A stretch of DNA of 64,000 nt from Algoriphagus algorifonticola (GTDB taxonomy: Bacteria; Bacteroidota; Bacteroidia; Cytophagales; Cyclobacteriaceae), in contig NZ_VLOG01000065.1 of the NCBI RefSeq assembly GCF_007655305.1, positions 62,001 to 126,000 on the forward strand, given 5' to 3'. Positions 30,063 through 38,771 of the stretch are shown in pieces. The notes beneath the pieces were generated by a model. The model had not been told where the DNA came from. It did not search any database and saw nothing but the letters and a program-made list of their open reading frames with translations. A program made the translations under genes and the position numbers. The stretch's first letter is position 1. Each line of letters begins with the position of its first letter.

Positions 30063-30974
30063 TTAATTTTCCACACGATCAGAAGGTCCTTCGACTCTAG
30101 GTACCTGCCCACCTCTAAGCACTGAGTTTCCTCCCATTTTTTTTGTCTGATCAATTGGAGGTGCATTCAACCAGTCTTTTTCATCCATTTGGCCAGAGAG
30201 TGAAAATGCAGCCAAGGCATTTTTGTAGGTAACCATCTGCACATGCTCTTCAGGTATCCCCATTTTTCTCATAAGGTCGGCTGTCTTGGGTACAGCCAAA
30301 GGATCAGATATCCCCCAATCAGCTGCCGAGTTCACTATAATTCGCTCAGGGCCATATTGCTTGACAATTTCCACCATTCGCTCGGAACCCATTTTGGTAT
30401 GCGGGTAAATCGTGAATCCTGCCCAGTAACCTCTATCTAAAACTTCTTTGACTGTTTCTTCATTGTTGTGATCTACAATGACCCAGCCCGGATCCATGCC
30501 ATGCTCCTCTGCCACATCCATGGAGCGGTAGGTTCCCTTTTTCTTATCTCTATGTGGGGTATGAATCAGTACGGGAAGATCCACTTCCTTGGCCAATTCC
30601 AATTGTTCCCGATAAAACCTATCCTCAGCCTCCGTTTGATCATCATAGCCAATTTCTCCGATTGCCACTACGCCTTCTTTTCCCACATACAAGGGAAGCA
30701 ATTCCATGACCTGTTCCGCCAAAGGAATATTATTGGCTTCCTTGGAATTCAAACCCATGGTGCAATAGTGGACAATGCCGAATTGACTGGCTCGAAAACG
30801 CTCCCAACCTACCAAAGTGCTGAAATAATCCTTGAAGCTACCCACTTCTGTTCGGGGCTGTCCCAACCAAAATGCGGGTTCAATAGTAGCCACAATCCCG
30901 GCTTTTTGCATGGCTTCGTAATCGTCGGTGGTTCTGGAAACTAAATGAATATGAGGATCTATATACATGGACAT
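30063..30974 (-). CDS. eboB: EboB, TatD-like metal-dependent hydrolase
   Basis: A 303-residue TIM-barrel hydrolase without a signal peptide. Metal-site motifs are in order: 'YIDPHIHLVSRT' (HxH), 'AIGEIGYDD' (Glu), 'VLIHTPHRDKK' (His), 'VIVDHNNEET' (His) and 'NSAADWGISD' (Asp). It keeps the TatD architecture, but the C-terminal tail 'NSVLRGGQVPRVEG' is not typical of TatD DNases and fits the EboB subfamily. Residues needed for phosphoester or amide hydrolysis appear intact. The substrate is unknown. Confidence 0.9.
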   Translation of the reverse strand: MSMYIDPHIHLVSRTTDDYEAMQKAGIVATIEPAFWLGQPRTEVGSFKDYFSTLVGWERFRASQFGIVHYCTMGLNSKEANNIPLAEQVMELLPLYVGKEGVVAIGEIGYDDQTEAEDRFYREQLELAKEVDLPVLIHTPHRDKKKGTYRSMDVAEEHGMDPGWVIVDHNNEETVKEVLDRGYWAGFTIYPHTKMGSERMVEIVKQYGPERIIVNSAADWGISDPLAVPKTADLMRKMGIPEEHVQMVTYKNALAAFSLSGQMDEKDWLNAPPIDQTKKMGGNSVLRGGQVPRVEGPSDRVEN

Positions 30975-31007
30975 GATTTTCTATGTTTAGGTAATTCTTG
31001 CTTCTAA

Positions 31008-31895
31008 TTAAAGGCGAGTTTGCTGGTACTCCTGACCAATGCTTTCCCAGGTGATGGATTTGGACTCAATTCCATGAATCAAGTTAGGAAAATCTGCCAA
31101 AAGCCCCTTCGCAGGAGGAAAATCACTTTGATACAAGGCCAAAGCTCCTCCTTTTTTCTCCAACTCATCTGCCGAGCTCATCACCTTTTTGAGGTCTTTG
31201 AAGAATTCATCATTTAAAAAGGGAGAAACCAAACGCCATAGTTCCGGCATTACGTTCCTTCCTGCTGCCCATCTTTCATGGGCAAAATCAGAAGCAATTT
31301 CTGCCAATGCAGGATTTCTTCTACTATCTTGATTTTGAATTCGATAAAGCGGTCTTTGCATAAAGACGGCTTTCAGGACCATCTGATTCCAGTTGCCCTC
31401 CGGAAAATAAGTGGATGGGTAAGGATTGTTTAAAGCGATCGCATCAAATATCAAAGCAACATTTGTTCGGCAACCATCAATGGCTCGGGAAAGTAATTCT
31501 TCCTGAAAAGGCAAGAGCGGAAGAGCGGCAAATAATGCCTGATGCTCATGCATATCGGCTGTTTCAAAGAGCTGATTGATAGCATCAAACCATACTTGCT
31601 TTTGCTGAGGATAATGAAGGAGCAAATAAGTACGGGCTGTTTGCAGGACGTTCCAAAAAGAGGGTTCAAAGCCTTTGCTAAGCTTTTCTGCTTCATGGGC
31701 CTTTTGCTCTGAAATTTGTAAAGGGTCTTTACCAAAATAACGGGAAGCCTGACTAAAGGCAAGAAAAAATCCTGTCTTGGAGCCTGATTCTTTAAATTTT
31801 TCTACTTTTTGATTCAACCAAGCAATGGATTTTTCATCGGCTTGTTGTTCCAAAAGAGTTATCAAGAATGCAGGAAAATTTTCAGTTTGGGTCAT
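31008..31895 (-). CDS. eboA: EboA, helical protein of the ebo cluster
   Basis: A 295-residue, largely alpha-helical soluble protein. The frame is open to a TTG at 31934, but the ATG at 31895 begins a sensible helix (MTQTENFPAFLITLLEQ). Features include 'WNVLQTARTYLLLH', 'ALFAALPLLPFQEELLSRA', 'GCRTNVALIFDAIALNNPYP' and 'NQMVLKAVFMQRPLYRI', matching the EboA domain as recalled. It has no recognised catalytic motif and is thought to be a scaffold or chaperone-like component. It is the first gene of the cluster, so the operon promoter should lie in 31896-32098; no convincing consensus was found there. Confidence 0.85.
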   Translation of the reverse strand: MTQTENFPAFLITLLEQQADEKSIAWLNQKVEKFKESGSKTGFFLAFSQASRYFGKDPLQISEQKAHEAEKLSKGFEPSFWNVLQTARTYLLLHYPQQKQVWFDAINQLFETADMHEHQALFAALPLLPFQEELLSRAIDGCRTNVALIFDAIALNNPYPSTYFPEGNWNQMVLKAVFMQRPLYRIQNQDSRRNPALAEIASDFAHERWAAGRNVMPELWRLVSPFLNDEFFKDLKKVMSSADELEKKGGALALYQSDFPPAKGLLADFPNLIHGIESKSITWESIGQEYQQTRL

Positions 31896-32098
31896 TGTCA
31901 ATTGAGCTTGCTCTACTCCTGTAAATAAACTCAATCAAAAATTAAATTCCATCAATTTTGGGAGGAGTGGGGAGTAAATATGAAAAGTGTCAAGAATTTT
32001 TCTCTCTTAGGTTTAGTGAATTAACTATAACATTGTTATTTATTTTTCTTATTTAGTTCAATTATTATTTAATTTGTTCAACTTTAAAATTTTAAGCA

Positions 32099-32461
32099 AA
32101 GAAAAAACTACTTCTTTCAACTCTAATTTTATCAGCTTCTCTTCTTTCTAGCTGTGCAACTCATTCTTCCTACACGGGAAATTTGAAATCCAGTCAAACC
32201 AGCGTGGTCTTATAGCAAAATAACTTCAGCGTAGTTGATCACATTGAGGGAAAAGCTAAAGCAACTTATGTTTTTGGTATAGGTGGATTAAATAAGAAAT
32301 CACTTGTTGAAAAAGCCAGAAGTGAAATGTATTCCAAGGCCAAACTTCAAGGCTCTCCAAGAGCCATCATTAATGAAACCTTTTCCACTAAAAGCTCTTT
32401 CTTCCTATTTTTCTGGAAGCATCAAGTAAACAGCTCAGCTGACGTAATTGAATTTCTCTAA
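32099..32461 (+). pseudogene. Broken DUF6567-like lipoprotein gene
   Basis: Translating 32099 onward gives a clear lipoprotein signal (KKLLLSTLILSASLLSSC) and then a domain with 'ATYVFGIGGLNKKSLVEKA', 'RSEMYSKAKLQGSPRAIIN' and a terminal 'DVIEF'. This is the pattern of small Bacteroidota DUF6567 lipoproteins. Two lesions are visible: the expected ATG is AAG at 32099-32101, preceded by an in-frame TAA at 32093, and a TAG stop interrupts the frame at 32213-32215. A good terminator follows the end, as expected of a former intact gene. Family naming is from recall, whereas the lesions are read directly. Confidence 0.75.
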
Positions 32462-32468
32462 GATTTAC

Positions 32469-32493
32469 AGCCGGTTTAGCCGGCTATTTTTTT
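32469..32493 (+). terminator. Rho-independent terminator
   Basis: AGCCGG (32469-32474) pairs with CCGGCT (32480-32485) around a 5-base loop, followed by ATTTTTTT. It ends the broken lipoprotein gene. Confidence 0.8.
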
Positions 32494-32565
32494 GAATTTA
32501 CATTCCACCAGCGGTTCGAATTTTTCGTCTACTTCCTATACTTTTAGAACCTAAACAAAACACTT

Positions 32566-34107
32566 ATGAAAAAACGATACCTTTTTGGCATGGGTCTGAT
32601 GCTACTTTTTGGCATACAGGCAATGGCCCAAGATCAAGTTATTGATAATATTATCAAAGAAGCCCGGGACAACTCCCAGCTTAAATCAATCGGCCATGAA
32701 TTGATGGACGGAATTGGCCCTCGTTTGGTAGGCTCTCCTCAAATGCAGAAAGCCCACGATTGGGCAGTAAAAAAATATCAATCCTGGGGCATAGAAGCTC
32801 GTAATGAGCAATGGGGCGAATGGAGAGGATGGGAAAGAGGGATTACCCATATTGATATGATGGAGCCTTGGGTGAAGTCTCTTTCCGGAATGCAATTAGC
32901 CTGGTCACCGGCATCCCCTAAAGGTGGTGCTATGGGCGAAGTGGTTATCATCCCTGATTTAGCAGACGAAGCTGCATTCAAAGCCTGGCTTCCTTCTGTT
33001 AAAGGGAAATATGTGATGATTTCAGCCCCGCAAATTACCGGTAGACCGGATTATAACTGGGAAGAATGGGCTACTGAAGAATCTTTTGAAAAAATGAAAG
33101 AAGAGCGAACTGAGCTCAATAGAGCTTGGAACGAAAGACTTCAAAAAACCGGACAGGGAAGAAGAGAACTACCTCAAGCTTTGGAAGATGCTGGAGCACT
33201 CGGCATTATCACTTCCTATTGGTCTCAGGGTTTCGGTGCGAATAAAATCTTCTCTGCCTACACCAAAAAAGTGCCTACAGTTGATATTTCACTGGAAGAT
33301 TATGGAATGCTATACAGATTGGCTGAGAGTGGCAAAAAACCAAAAATCCATCTCAATGCACAGTCCAAAGAAACTGGCGTAGCTCCTACATTCAATACCA
33401 TTGCCGAAATCAAAGGAAGTGAAAAGCCAGATGAATACGTGATGCTATCCGCGCATTTCGATTCTTGGGATGGAGGAACTGGAGCAACCGATAACGGAAC
33501 CGGTACTATCATGATGATGGAAGTAATGAGAGTGTTGAAGCAAGTTTATCCAAACCCTAAAAGAACTATTCTGGTGGGACATTGGGGATCAGAAGAACAA
33601 GGCTTGAATGGTTCAAGAGCATTTGTAGAGGATCATCCTGAAATGATGGATAAGATTCAGGCATTGTTCAACCAGGATAACGGAACCGGAAGAGTAGCCA
33701 ATGTATCAGGTCAAGGCTTTGTAGATAGTTACGAATACTTGGGTCGCTGGATGAATAAAGTGCCTAGAGAAATCACTAGAGATGTGGAAACAACTTTCCC
33801 TGGAAATCCAGGTGGTGGTGGATCTGACTATGCATCCTTTGTAGCTGCAGGAGTTCCTGCCTTTTCATTGAGTTCACTAAGCTGGTCATATTACAACTAC
33901 ACCTGGCATACAAATTTGGACACCTATGACAAGATTGTTTTTGACGACGTGCAAAACAATGTGATTATGGCTGCCATCATGGTTTATATGGCTTGCGAAG
34001 AACCCGATATGGTATCCCGCGAAAGAAGAATTCCACTTGGTAGAAACGGTGAGCCTACAGAATGGCCATCTATGAGATCTCCGACCAGAAAGGGAGGAAT
34101 GGATTAA
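32566..34107 (+). CDS. M28-family exported zinc peptidase
   Basis: A 513-residue aminopeptidase/carboxypeptidase of the M28 (peptidase Q-like) type with a signal peptide (cleavage near AMAQ). A PA-type insert covers about 115-265. The two-zinc site is complete: His297 and Asp299 (SAHFDSWDGG), bridging Asp309 (GATDNGTG), the general base and ligand pair Glu343/Glu344 (WGSEEQGL) and the last ligand His448 (YTWHTNLDTYD). It should act in the periplasm or outside the cell. It is monocistronic, with terminators on both sides. Confidence 0.92.
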   Translation: MKKRYLFGMGLMLLFGIQAMAQDQVIDNIIKEARDNSQLKSIGHELMDGIGPRLVGSPQMQKAHDWAVKKYQSWGIEARNEQWGEWRGWERGITHIDMMEPWVKSLSGMQLAWSPASPKGGAMGEVVIIPDLADEAAFKAWLPSVKGKYVMISAPQITGRPDYNWEEWATEESFEKMKEERTELNRAWNERLQKTGQGRRELPQALEDAGALGIITSYWSQGFGANKIFSAYTKKVPTVDISLEDYGMLYRLAESGKKPKIHLNAQSKETGVAPTFNTIAEIKGSEKPDEYVMLSAHFDSWDGGTGATDNGTGTIMMMEVMRVLKQVYPNPKRTILVGHWGSEEQGLNGSRAFVEDHPEMMDKIQALFNQDNGTGRVANVSGQGFVDSYEYLGRWMNKVPREITRDVETTFPGNPGGGGSDYASFVAAGVPAFSLSSLSWSYYNYTWHTNLDTYDKIVFDDVQNNVIMAAIMVYMACEEPDMVSRERRIPLGRNGEPTEWPSMRSPTRKGGMD

Positions 34108-34127
34108 TTCATTGAAATATTTGAATG

Positions 34128-34157
34128 GGCCAAGTTTGAAAAAGCTTGGCCTTTTTT
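34128..34157 (+). terminator. Rho-independent terminator
   Basis: GGCCAAG (34128-34134) pairs with CTTGGCC (34145-34151) and is followed by six T. It ends the M28 peptidase gene; the converging esterase gene stops at its edge. Confidence 0.82.
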
Positions 34158-35499
34158 ATTCCCAATACTTTTTTGCCCACTCTATAAAATAAGGCCAATT
34201 CGGTCCCACAGTATGTCCTCCTTCATGTTGTCGAAATGCTATTTCTCCTGACTTAAGGAATGTTCCAAGAGGCGGAAACTCAGATATGGGCACCCCCTTC
34301 TTACCCAAAAATTGATATACAGGACTTGCTAAAACTCCAGCCTCAAACATCCCTTTTGCATCAATCCATTGCCCCTCCACCTCTGGTGAACCCACTGAGA
34401 TAAACAATGGTCTCGGTGCACAAAGGGCAATCAATTCATGCGCGTCTATAGGTAAATCATTCTGATTCAATGGACCAGCATATTTGATAAAATTGGGAGC
34501 AAACCAATGATATTCGGCTGAACTCGCAAGATTTTCTATTTGTTCCCCAAAAATTCTCCTGAGTAATTTGGCTCCTCCAGCTCCCGAACTTCCAATCAAG
34601 CCAAGTGAAAATCGGGGTTCATAGGCCAAGGCTACCAATGCTGCTTTTCCATACCTAGATAATCCTTCTATCGCAATCTTTTCCTGATTGATTAAATCAT
34701 CAGATTCCAAAAAGTCTAAAGCTTTACTTGCGCCCCAAGCCCAAGCTTTGAGTGTACCCCAATCATCCAGCTTCCTAGGTTGCCCCTGATTCACCAAACC
34801 TATTATTCCGGCTCTTAATCCTGCACCGTGATCAGCTTGATAACTTGTTGGAATAATTACTCCGAAAGCCCAACCTTCTTGCAAGAGCTGCTCCTGCCAG
34901 CTAGGACCTTTTTGAGCCGGTCTCCTCATCCCTGCAGGCCAGTTCCACCCAAACTCCATCACCAATGGAACCCGATCCACAGTATTTTTGGGCACCCCGT
35001 ATTCAAAATCTATTTCCACTTCAATTGCAGGATAGAAAGAGTTGTCCACCTTTCCTTTCAACTTTCTATATCTGAATTCTTGCTTTCCAATGAGACTATC
35101 CTTCTCCTCTACAATTAGCCAATTTACCGGGGGTAAGTTGGCAGGAGTTTTCCCATACATTTCAAAGTCGAATAGACCATAAAGCTCTTCTTTTCTTCTT
35201 TCCCAGTCTTCCAAGGTTTGGACTGGCGAGCCATTTTCAAAAACCAAAGGATCGGGAACCTCGCTATACTGTTTGGCTTTGCTCTCGTCTGAGTTTGCTG
35301 CGTTCGGAGCGGAAGGGTTTCCCGAAGGTCCGGGTCGGAGACTATCAATCCCTAATTTTTGAAGCATCAATTGATGATCAGCTTGGCTGAGCTTAGTTAT
35401 TGAATCCCTTGAACTTTGAGAAAATTGAGCTTCAGCTCGATTCAAGAAAGCAAGAAAGAATAATGAAAGCAGGAAATATCTAGACATAGGTTGAATCAT
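34156..35499 (-). CDS. CE15-like (glucuronoyl esterase-type) exported esterase
   Basis: A 447-residue alpha/beta hydrolase with a signal peptide (cleavage near RAEAQ; the Met at 35487 is an equally good start). The nucleophile motif 'EGLSRYGKAAL' (Ser281) matches the GxSxxGK pattern of carbohydrate esterase family 15, where the Lys/Arg stabilises the oxyanion. 'FRQHEGGHTVGPNWP' supplies the catalytic His, and 'GWNWPAGMRRPAQK' is an upstream surface loop. Characterised CE15 enzymes cleave lignin-glucuronoxylan esters, but bacterial homologues vary and no other polysaccharide-utilisation genes lie nearby, so the substrate is uncertain. Confidence 0.82.
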   Translation of the reverse strand: MIQPMSRYFLLSLFFLAFLNRAEAQFSQSSRDSITKLSQADHQLMLQKLGIDSLRPGPSGNPSAPNAANSDESKAKQYSEVPDPLVFENGSPVQTLEDWERRKEELYGLFDFEMYGKTPANLPPVNWLIVEEKDSLIGKQEFRYRKLKGKVDNSFYPAIEVEIDFEYGVPKNTVDRVPLVMEFGWNWPAGMRRPAQKGPSWQEQLLQEGWAFGVIIPTSYQADHGAGLRAGIIGLVNQGQPRKLDDWGTLKAWAWGASKALDFLESDDLINQEKIAIEGLSRYGKAALVALAYEPRFSLGLIGSSGAGGAKLLRRIFGEQIENLASSAEYHWFAPNFIKYAGPLNQNDLPIDAHELIALCAPRPLFISVGSPEVEGQWIDAKGMFEAGVLASPVYQFLGKKGVPISEFPPLGTFLKSGEIAFRQHEGGHTVGPNWPYFIEWAKKYWE

Positions 35500-35577
35500 T
35501 ACAGCTTGAATCTAAGCCAATTCAGCATTAATACCCGAAAGATTTTATTAATGGAAACTTGAGAGTTTATTGAAGCT

Positions 35578-35607
35578 TTGAAAGGCCCCACGACTTAGCT
35601 ATCTTGG
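35578..35607 (+). promoter_or_regulatory. Bacteroidota-type promoter
   Basis: TTG at 35578-35580, a 19-base spacer, then TATCTTGG at 35600-35607, one mismatch from the TAnnTTTG -7 box. The start codon of the serine hydrolase gene is 24 bases downstream. Confidence 0.5.
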
Positions 35608-35631
35608 AGTTAATACTAATTTTATCAGCTT

Positions 35632-36711
35632 ATGAAGCCTGTTAAAGTCTTTCTATTGTTATTCTTTATTTCCTGGCAAGGGATCGCTCAACAAAAATTA
35701 CTAGAAGAGGCATTTATCAGGGCAAGTAATGAAGGCTTTTCCGGAGTGGTCCTGGTAGCTGACCAAGGAAAAATACTTTTTGAAAAAGCGAGTGGAATGA
35801 GGTCCTATGAGTCAAACACTCCTTTACAAAAAGATGACATCTTCGAAATGGCCTCCGTTTCCAAGCAATTTACAGCTATGATGATCATGCTATGTAAGGA
35901 AAAAGGCCTTTTGGATTTTGATGATCCTGTTTCGGATTATTTGGAAATCCCATATAAAGGCATCAGCATCCGTCATTTATTAACTCACACTTCAGGACTC
36001 CCAGACTACCAGGCCATCATGGATGAGCACTGGGATAAAAGTAAAGTTGCCGGCAACCCTGATATTTTGGAGTATTTAAGAATCTATGCCCCTCCTATTC
36101 TTTTTAAACCAGGGGAACGATATGAGTATAGCAACACAGGCTATGTACTATTGGGTAGTATTGTAGAAAAAGTAAGCGGGAAGGACTTTGTGGTTCTGTC
36201 CAAAGAATGGATTTTCGAGCCATTGGGCATGAAAAATACAGCAATCAGAAGTTTAGATGAAAAATCCAAAGTCCGCAATTTTGCTGCAGGCCACTTAAAG
36301 GATGAGAATGGAAATTATGTGAATGCCAACCGATTTCGAGCATCGGATTATACTTTATGGCTAGGAAATAGAAAAGGACCTGGGAGAGTGAGTTCCACTG
36401 CCCAGGATCTTTTGAAATGGGATCAGGCTTTGTATACCAACAAACTAATTTCCCCCAAAACTCTAGAGGAGGCATTTAGCCCATATCGACTCAAGGACGG
36501 CACCAGAAGTTATTATGGTTTTGGATGGGATTTAGAGCCCAAAAGTCCATTTGGTAAAATGGTCAAGCACAATGGTGACAATCCGGGCTATCAGACCATC
36601 ATTGTTCGATTTATCGAAGAAAATAAAACCATCATTATTTTAAATAATAATGTCCATCCTGCCATGATGCGTTTGGTAGAAGCGGCTACACTATCTTTTG
36701 GTAGAAAATGA
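35632..36711 (+). CDS. Beta-lactamase-family serine hydrolase (class C-like)
   Basis: A 359-residue exported hydrolase (signal peptide to GIAQ). The penicillin-binding fold motifs are present: Ser75-x-x-Lys78 (SVSK) and Tyr166-Ser-Asn168 (YSN). A third-motif candidate, 'VKHNGDNPG', replaces KTG with an H-x-G form, as in many esterase or D-peptidase-like members. The C-terminus is 'IVRFIEENKTIIILNNN'. It is more likely a peptidase or esterase than a resistance enzyme, and this is inference from the third motif. A good Bacteroidota promoter precedes it. Confidence 0.9.
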   Translation: MKPVKVFLLLFFISWQGIAQQKLLEEAFIRASNEGFSGVVLVADQGKILFEKASGMRSYESNTPLQKDDIFEMASVSKQFTAMMIMLCKEKGLLDFDDPVSDYLEIPYKGISIRHLLTHTSGLPDYQAIMDEHWDKSKVAGNPDILEYLRIYAPPILFKPGERYEYSNTGYVLLGSIVEKVSGKDFVVLSKEWIFEPLGMKNTAIRSLDEKSKVRNFAAGHLKDENGNYVNANRFRASDYTLWLGNRKGPGRVSSTAQDLLKWDQALYTNKLISPKTLEEAFSPYRLKDGTRSYYGFGWDLEPKSPFGKMVKHNGDNPGYQTIIVRFIEENKTIIILNNNVHPAMMRLVEAATLSFGRK

Positions 36712-36721
36712 CGAAAGAAGT

Positions 36722-37243
36722 TTACAGAGACTCAATTAATTCGATAGCTCTATTTAACCTTGTTTTGGGATCACCATTGATTTTTTCCCATGGAAACTTG
36801 CTTTCTATAGCAAGATGCTCATACCAATCCATAAAAAACTGCCTCATTTCCGGCTCTGGATGCTCTCTTTGAGGATCTGGCTCCCAAGGTAAGTCAATAT
36901 CCGTCAATAGAATTAAATCGTAAGCTCTCCTTCCTATTTCCTGAGTCACCCAATCATGCACTTTACCAAACTTGTGCTGAGACCAAACATGAATCACCCT
37001 AAGATCAGTATCACAAAAAAGTAACTTCCGTGCCTGTTGAAATTTCTCATCTTCCAAAGCCATCTGACCTTTGGCGATTTTCAAAAGGTCGGAATAAGAA
37101 TAATTACGGTCCAGCATTTCTAGGTATTCTCTAGCAAACTCCGGAACCCAAGGTTCATCGTAATGAACAGCCAAATCCGATGCTAAAGTACTTTTGCCCG
37201 TAGATTCAGGGCCCAAAATCAAGATCCTTTTAGGATTTTGCAT
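36722..37243 (-). CDS. NadR-type ribosylnicotinamide kinase
   Basis: A 173-residue P-loop ATPase, equal to the kinase half of NadR without the adenylyltransferase and regulator parts. The Walker A motif is 'GPESTGKST' (11-19), followed by the NadR-type 'VPEFAREYLEML' and 'LLFCDTDLRVIHVW', with 'YDLILLTDIDLPWEPDPQRE' later. It should phosphorylate nicotinamide riboside to NMN in the cytoplasm. Its start overlaps the end of pnuC by 14 bases, which pairs import with trapping of the substrate. Confidence 0.88.
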   Translation of the reverse strand: MQNPKRILILGPESTGKSTLASDLAVHYDEPWVPEFAREYLEMLDRNYSYSDLLKIAKGQMALEDEKFQQARKLLFCDTDLRVIHVWSQHKFGKVHDWVTQEIGRRAYDLILLTDIDLPWEPDPQREHPEPEMRQFFMDWYEHLAIESKFPWEKINGDPKTRLNRAIELIESL

Positions 37244-37847
37244 AATTTTTTGCAGATTTTATCCAGGCAAATAAGCCCATAAATGCTAGGACTGTGAAAA
37301 ATAGAAATTGAAAAGAAGTTAAAATCAACCCTTTGTAAAAGTACAAAGGAACTGAGACTAAATCAGTAATAATCCAACAAATCCAATTTTCAACTTTCTT
37401 TTTGGCCATCAACCACATGCCTACAAATGCAGAAGATGTGGTAAATGAATCCCAATATGGAACATCAGAATCTGTAAATTGAGTCAATACAAAGGAAAGG
37501 ATTCCGTAAGAAGCTAAAAATATAAAGCCGGAAATAATCCAACCTTTAGGCTTAAGCCAAGTGACGGGCACAACAGCTTGATTAGGTTTTGGATGCGTCC
37601 AGACATACCAGCCGTAAATGGACATGCTGAAATAATAGGCATTGATCCCCATATCTGCATAGAGCTTATATTGGAAACAAATCCATACATAAATCAGGGT
37701 AGAAATGATCCCAGTGGGATAAACCCAGATATGCTCGCGCATGGAGTAAAACACGGAAGCGATTCCAAAAAATACGGCTATAGCTTCGAGCCAAGTCATG
37801 GCCTTCAAACCTTCCGCAAATCCATCCACCAAAAACTGAATATCCAT
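37230..37847 (-). CDS. pnuC: PnuC-type nicotinamide riboside transporter
   Basis: A 205-residue membrane protein with about seven helices. It shows PnuC features: 'SVFYSMREHIWVYPTGII' and 'ICFQYKLYADMGINAYYF' in the first helices, 'YGWYVWTHP', and 'WICWIITDLVSVPLYFYKG' near the end. The frame reaches a TTG at 37898, but the first ATG at 37847 gives the usual length. It mediates facilitated uptake of nicotinamide riboside, driven by phosphorylation by the overlapping kinase. No NAD-type riboswitch was recognised upstream. Confidence 0.88.
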   Translation of the reverse strand: MDIQFLVDGFAEGLKAMTWLEAIAVFFGIASVFYSMREHIWVYPTGIISTLIYVWICFQYKLYADMGINAYYFSMSIYGWYVWTHPKPNQAVVPVTWLKPKGWIISGFIFLASYGILSFVLTQFTDSDVPYWDSFTTSSAFVGMWLMAKKKVENWICWIITDLVSVPLYFYKGLILTSFQFLFFTVLAFMGLFAWIKSAKNYAKS

Positions 37848-38288
37848 GCCACGAAATAAGGGAAAAAGTTGGAAGTACCTCGACTCTGCGAGGGGCAAAA
37901 TATCCTTTCATGGATATTTAAAATCTTATAATCCCAAAGCAACCATATCTTGAGTTTTTCAACAATTCAAGATATCCTACTGCTTTTAAAGTGAGTGCTC
38001 AACCTTTCAAGAGGCAATCTTTGTGTGAAGTGAAAAGAGACGACAAAAGATAAGGTGTAATTATGTGTAAGTTAGAACACCTGTTAAACGACATTTTTGA
38101 GGTATTAGGATCTTTCGATTATATATTTTATTAAATGTTCAGTGCTACTAAAGTGGAGCTTAATTTAAAATCTATTTTCCAGATTTTGGTATTCTCCAAA
38201 AAGTTATCCCCCATAAAGTCACGAAGCCCCTTCTCCTACCTTCTTTACCGGTGATAAAAGCATAGGCCGGTAGAAAATCCATTTTTAA
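37848..38288. other. Intergenic region, no gene recognised
   Basis: About 440 bases between pnuC and the inverted repeat preceding the GxxExxY gene. It is AT-rich with no open frame of interest and no clear hairpin terminator or promoter. Confidence 0.5.
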
Positions 38289-38316
38289 ACCGCAAAGGCG
38301 CAGGGATCGCAAAGAA
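38289..38316 (+). repeat. Left arm of inverted repeat flanking GxxExxY gene
   Basis: Reads ACCGC-aa-AGGCGCA-gggat-CGCA-a-AGAA. The reverse complement of 38772-38799 has the same blocks with identical spacing (20 of 28 positions equal). The sequence is GC-rich in otherwise AT-rich DNA. Confidence 0.75.
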
Positions 38317-38390
38317 GATCGCAGGTATTAAATAGGTTTAGTTGATTTTATAAATAAAATATAGTTAATTAATCAAAATTTTTTTTAGCA

Positions 38391-38768
38391 ATGACAGAAA
38401 ATGAAATTTCTTCTAAGATAATTGGAGCTGCAATCAATGTGCATAAACAATTAGGACCAGGTCTTTTAGAGAGCAGTTATGAGGCATGTCTTGCATTTGA
38501 GCTTGAGGATCAGGGTTTATTTTTTCGACGGCAGGTTTTATTGCCAGTTACTTATAAAGAAATGAAACTTGATACAGGATATAGAATTGACCTTCTTGTG
38601 GAAGAAAAAGTGATTGTAGAAATGAAATCTATCGAAGAATTTAATCCGATCCATTTAGCTCAAGTATTGACATATTTAAAACTTTCCAATCTGAAATTAG
38701 GATTATTATTGAATTTTAATGTTGTGAGATTAACTGATGGGATTAAGCGAGTTGTAAATAACTTGTAA
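38391..38768 (+). CDS. GxxExxY protein (PD-(D/E)XK-like)
   Basis: A 125-residue protein with the family signature Gly24-x-x-Glu27-x-x-Tyr30 (GLLESSY), the nuclease-like core 'YRIDLLVEEKVIVEMK' (Asp, Glu-x-Lys spacing of the PD-(D/E)XK fold), then 'EFNPIHLAQVLTYLKL' and a conserved end 'NFNVVRLTDGIKR'. The family is widespread in Bacteroidota and its cellular role is not established. A 28-bp imperfect inverted repeat frames the gene, 74 bases upstream of the start and 3 bases downstream of the stop. There is no close neighbour on the same strand. Confidence 0.9.
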   Translation: MTENEISSKIIGAAINVHKQLGPGLLESSYEACLAFELEDQGLFFRRQVLLPVTYKEMKLDTGYRIDLLVEEKVIVEMKSIEEFNPIHLAQVLTYLKLSNLKLGLLLNFNVVRLTDGIKRVVNNL

Positions 38769-38771
38769 GTT

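Noticed and set aside
30468..30944. 158-codon frame antisense to eboB
   Set aside because: Opposite strand of a TatD-like gene with intact metal-site motifs.
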